From Bacteroidota bacterium (lineage in GTDB: Bacteria; Bacteroidota; Bacteroidia; Chitinophagales; Chitinophagaceae): a stretch of 6,626 bases of DNA. The stretch is taken from assembly GCA_947441205.1 (NCBI GenBank), contig CANETM010000090.1, positions 1 to 6,626 on the forward strand, read 5' to 3'. Shown in pieces: positions 6,433 to 6,626 of the stretch (position 1 is the first letter of the stretch; each line of letters begins with the position of its first letter). Under the pieces are notes generated by a model. It had not been told where the DNA came from. It ran no database searches and was given only the letters and a program-made list of their open reading frames with translations. Both the position numbers and the translations under genes were made by a program.

Positions 6433-6626
6433 ATGAATAAATGGCTTATCCTTGTTTTCATTTGTTTTTTTTTAAAGACTTCGTATGCCCAGGACCTGGT
6501 TGTAGCCAAATTGAGATCCGAAACTTCCCGAAGCATTAAGAAGGAAACAGACACTACTGATTGGAATTGGAAAACGGGTGGGCTATACAATTTTAATTTA
6601 TCACAAAGTTCATTAAGCAATTGGGC
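6433..6626 (+). CDS. DUF3078 family secreted/outer-membrane protein, N-terminal part
   Basis: An open frame starts at the ATG at 6433 and runs off the right edge after 64 codons. It begins with a clear Sec signal peptide: MNKW, a hydrophobic core LILVFICFFL, and a likely cleavage after SYAQ (residue 20). The mature part has the typical DUF3078 opening: a charged stretch, TDTTDWNWKTGG (39-50) and NFNLSQSSLSNWA (53-65, the last residue from the incomplete GC codon). From family knowledge, these Bacteroidota proteins are predicted outer-membrane beta-barrels of unknown function, usually around 300 residues, so most is missing here. It is divergent from miaB. The family call rests on the short LSQ-x-SLSNWA region and is fairly but not fully certain. 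Confidence 0.8.
   Translation, partial: MNKWLILVFICFFLKTSYAQDLVVAKLRSETSRSIKKETDTTDWNWKTGGLYNFNLSQSSLSNW

Noticed and set aside
6369..6620. A minus-strand open frame of 83 codons opposite the DUF3078 gene.
   Set aside because: It has no family resemblance and overlaps the + strand frame that has a clear signal peptide and DUF3078 motif; it is an antisense shadow.

Overview
The window is AT-rich chromosomal DNA that reads as Bacteroidota, most likely the Chitinophagales/Sphingobacteriia side; that finer placement is inference. The evidence is the DUF3078-type outer-membrane protein, an LptE of the short Bacteroidota type, the MltG and SecG sequence styles, two TAnnTTTG promoter elements, and the lack of clear Shine-Dalgarno sequences at any start codon. 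No mobile element, CRISPR array, tRNA or rRNA is visible, and no stretch over 300 bases lacks a gene.

Layout from right to left. At the right edge (6433-6626, + strand) is the first part of a secreted DUF3078 protein. It is divergent from a minus-strand gene train across a 194-base AT-rich intergenic region that carries candidate promoters in both directions. The train runs miaB (6238-4820), a sigma-54-dependent activator (4781-3507), lptE (3517-2978), a TPR-containing hypothetical protein (2974-2252) and secG (2255-1872). Junctions are tight: 38 bases, 11-base overlap, 3-base gap and 4-base ATGA overlap, so this is almost certainly one operon. A GC-rich hairpin with a T-run at 1787-1816 follows secG and should end the transcript. 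Beyond it come mltG (1773-760) and a YihY/BrkB-family membrane protein (740 to beyond the left edge), 19 bases apart, as a second minus-strand unit.

Functionally the region is mostly cell-envelope housekeeping: LPS delivery to the outer membrane (LptE), protein export (SecG), peptidoglycan strand cleavage (MltG) and an inner-membrane protein (YihY/BrkB). It also holds a tRNA-modifying enzyme (MiaB) and a regulator with no sensory domain. I see no convincing sign of a novel defence, mobile or biosynthetic system. The points most worth a second look are the receiver-less sigma-54 activator in an export/LPS operon, the conserved-looking protein of unknown role between lptE and secG, the TTG start of lptE, the cysteines around the MltG catalytic region, and the terminator placed only about 20 bases before mltG.
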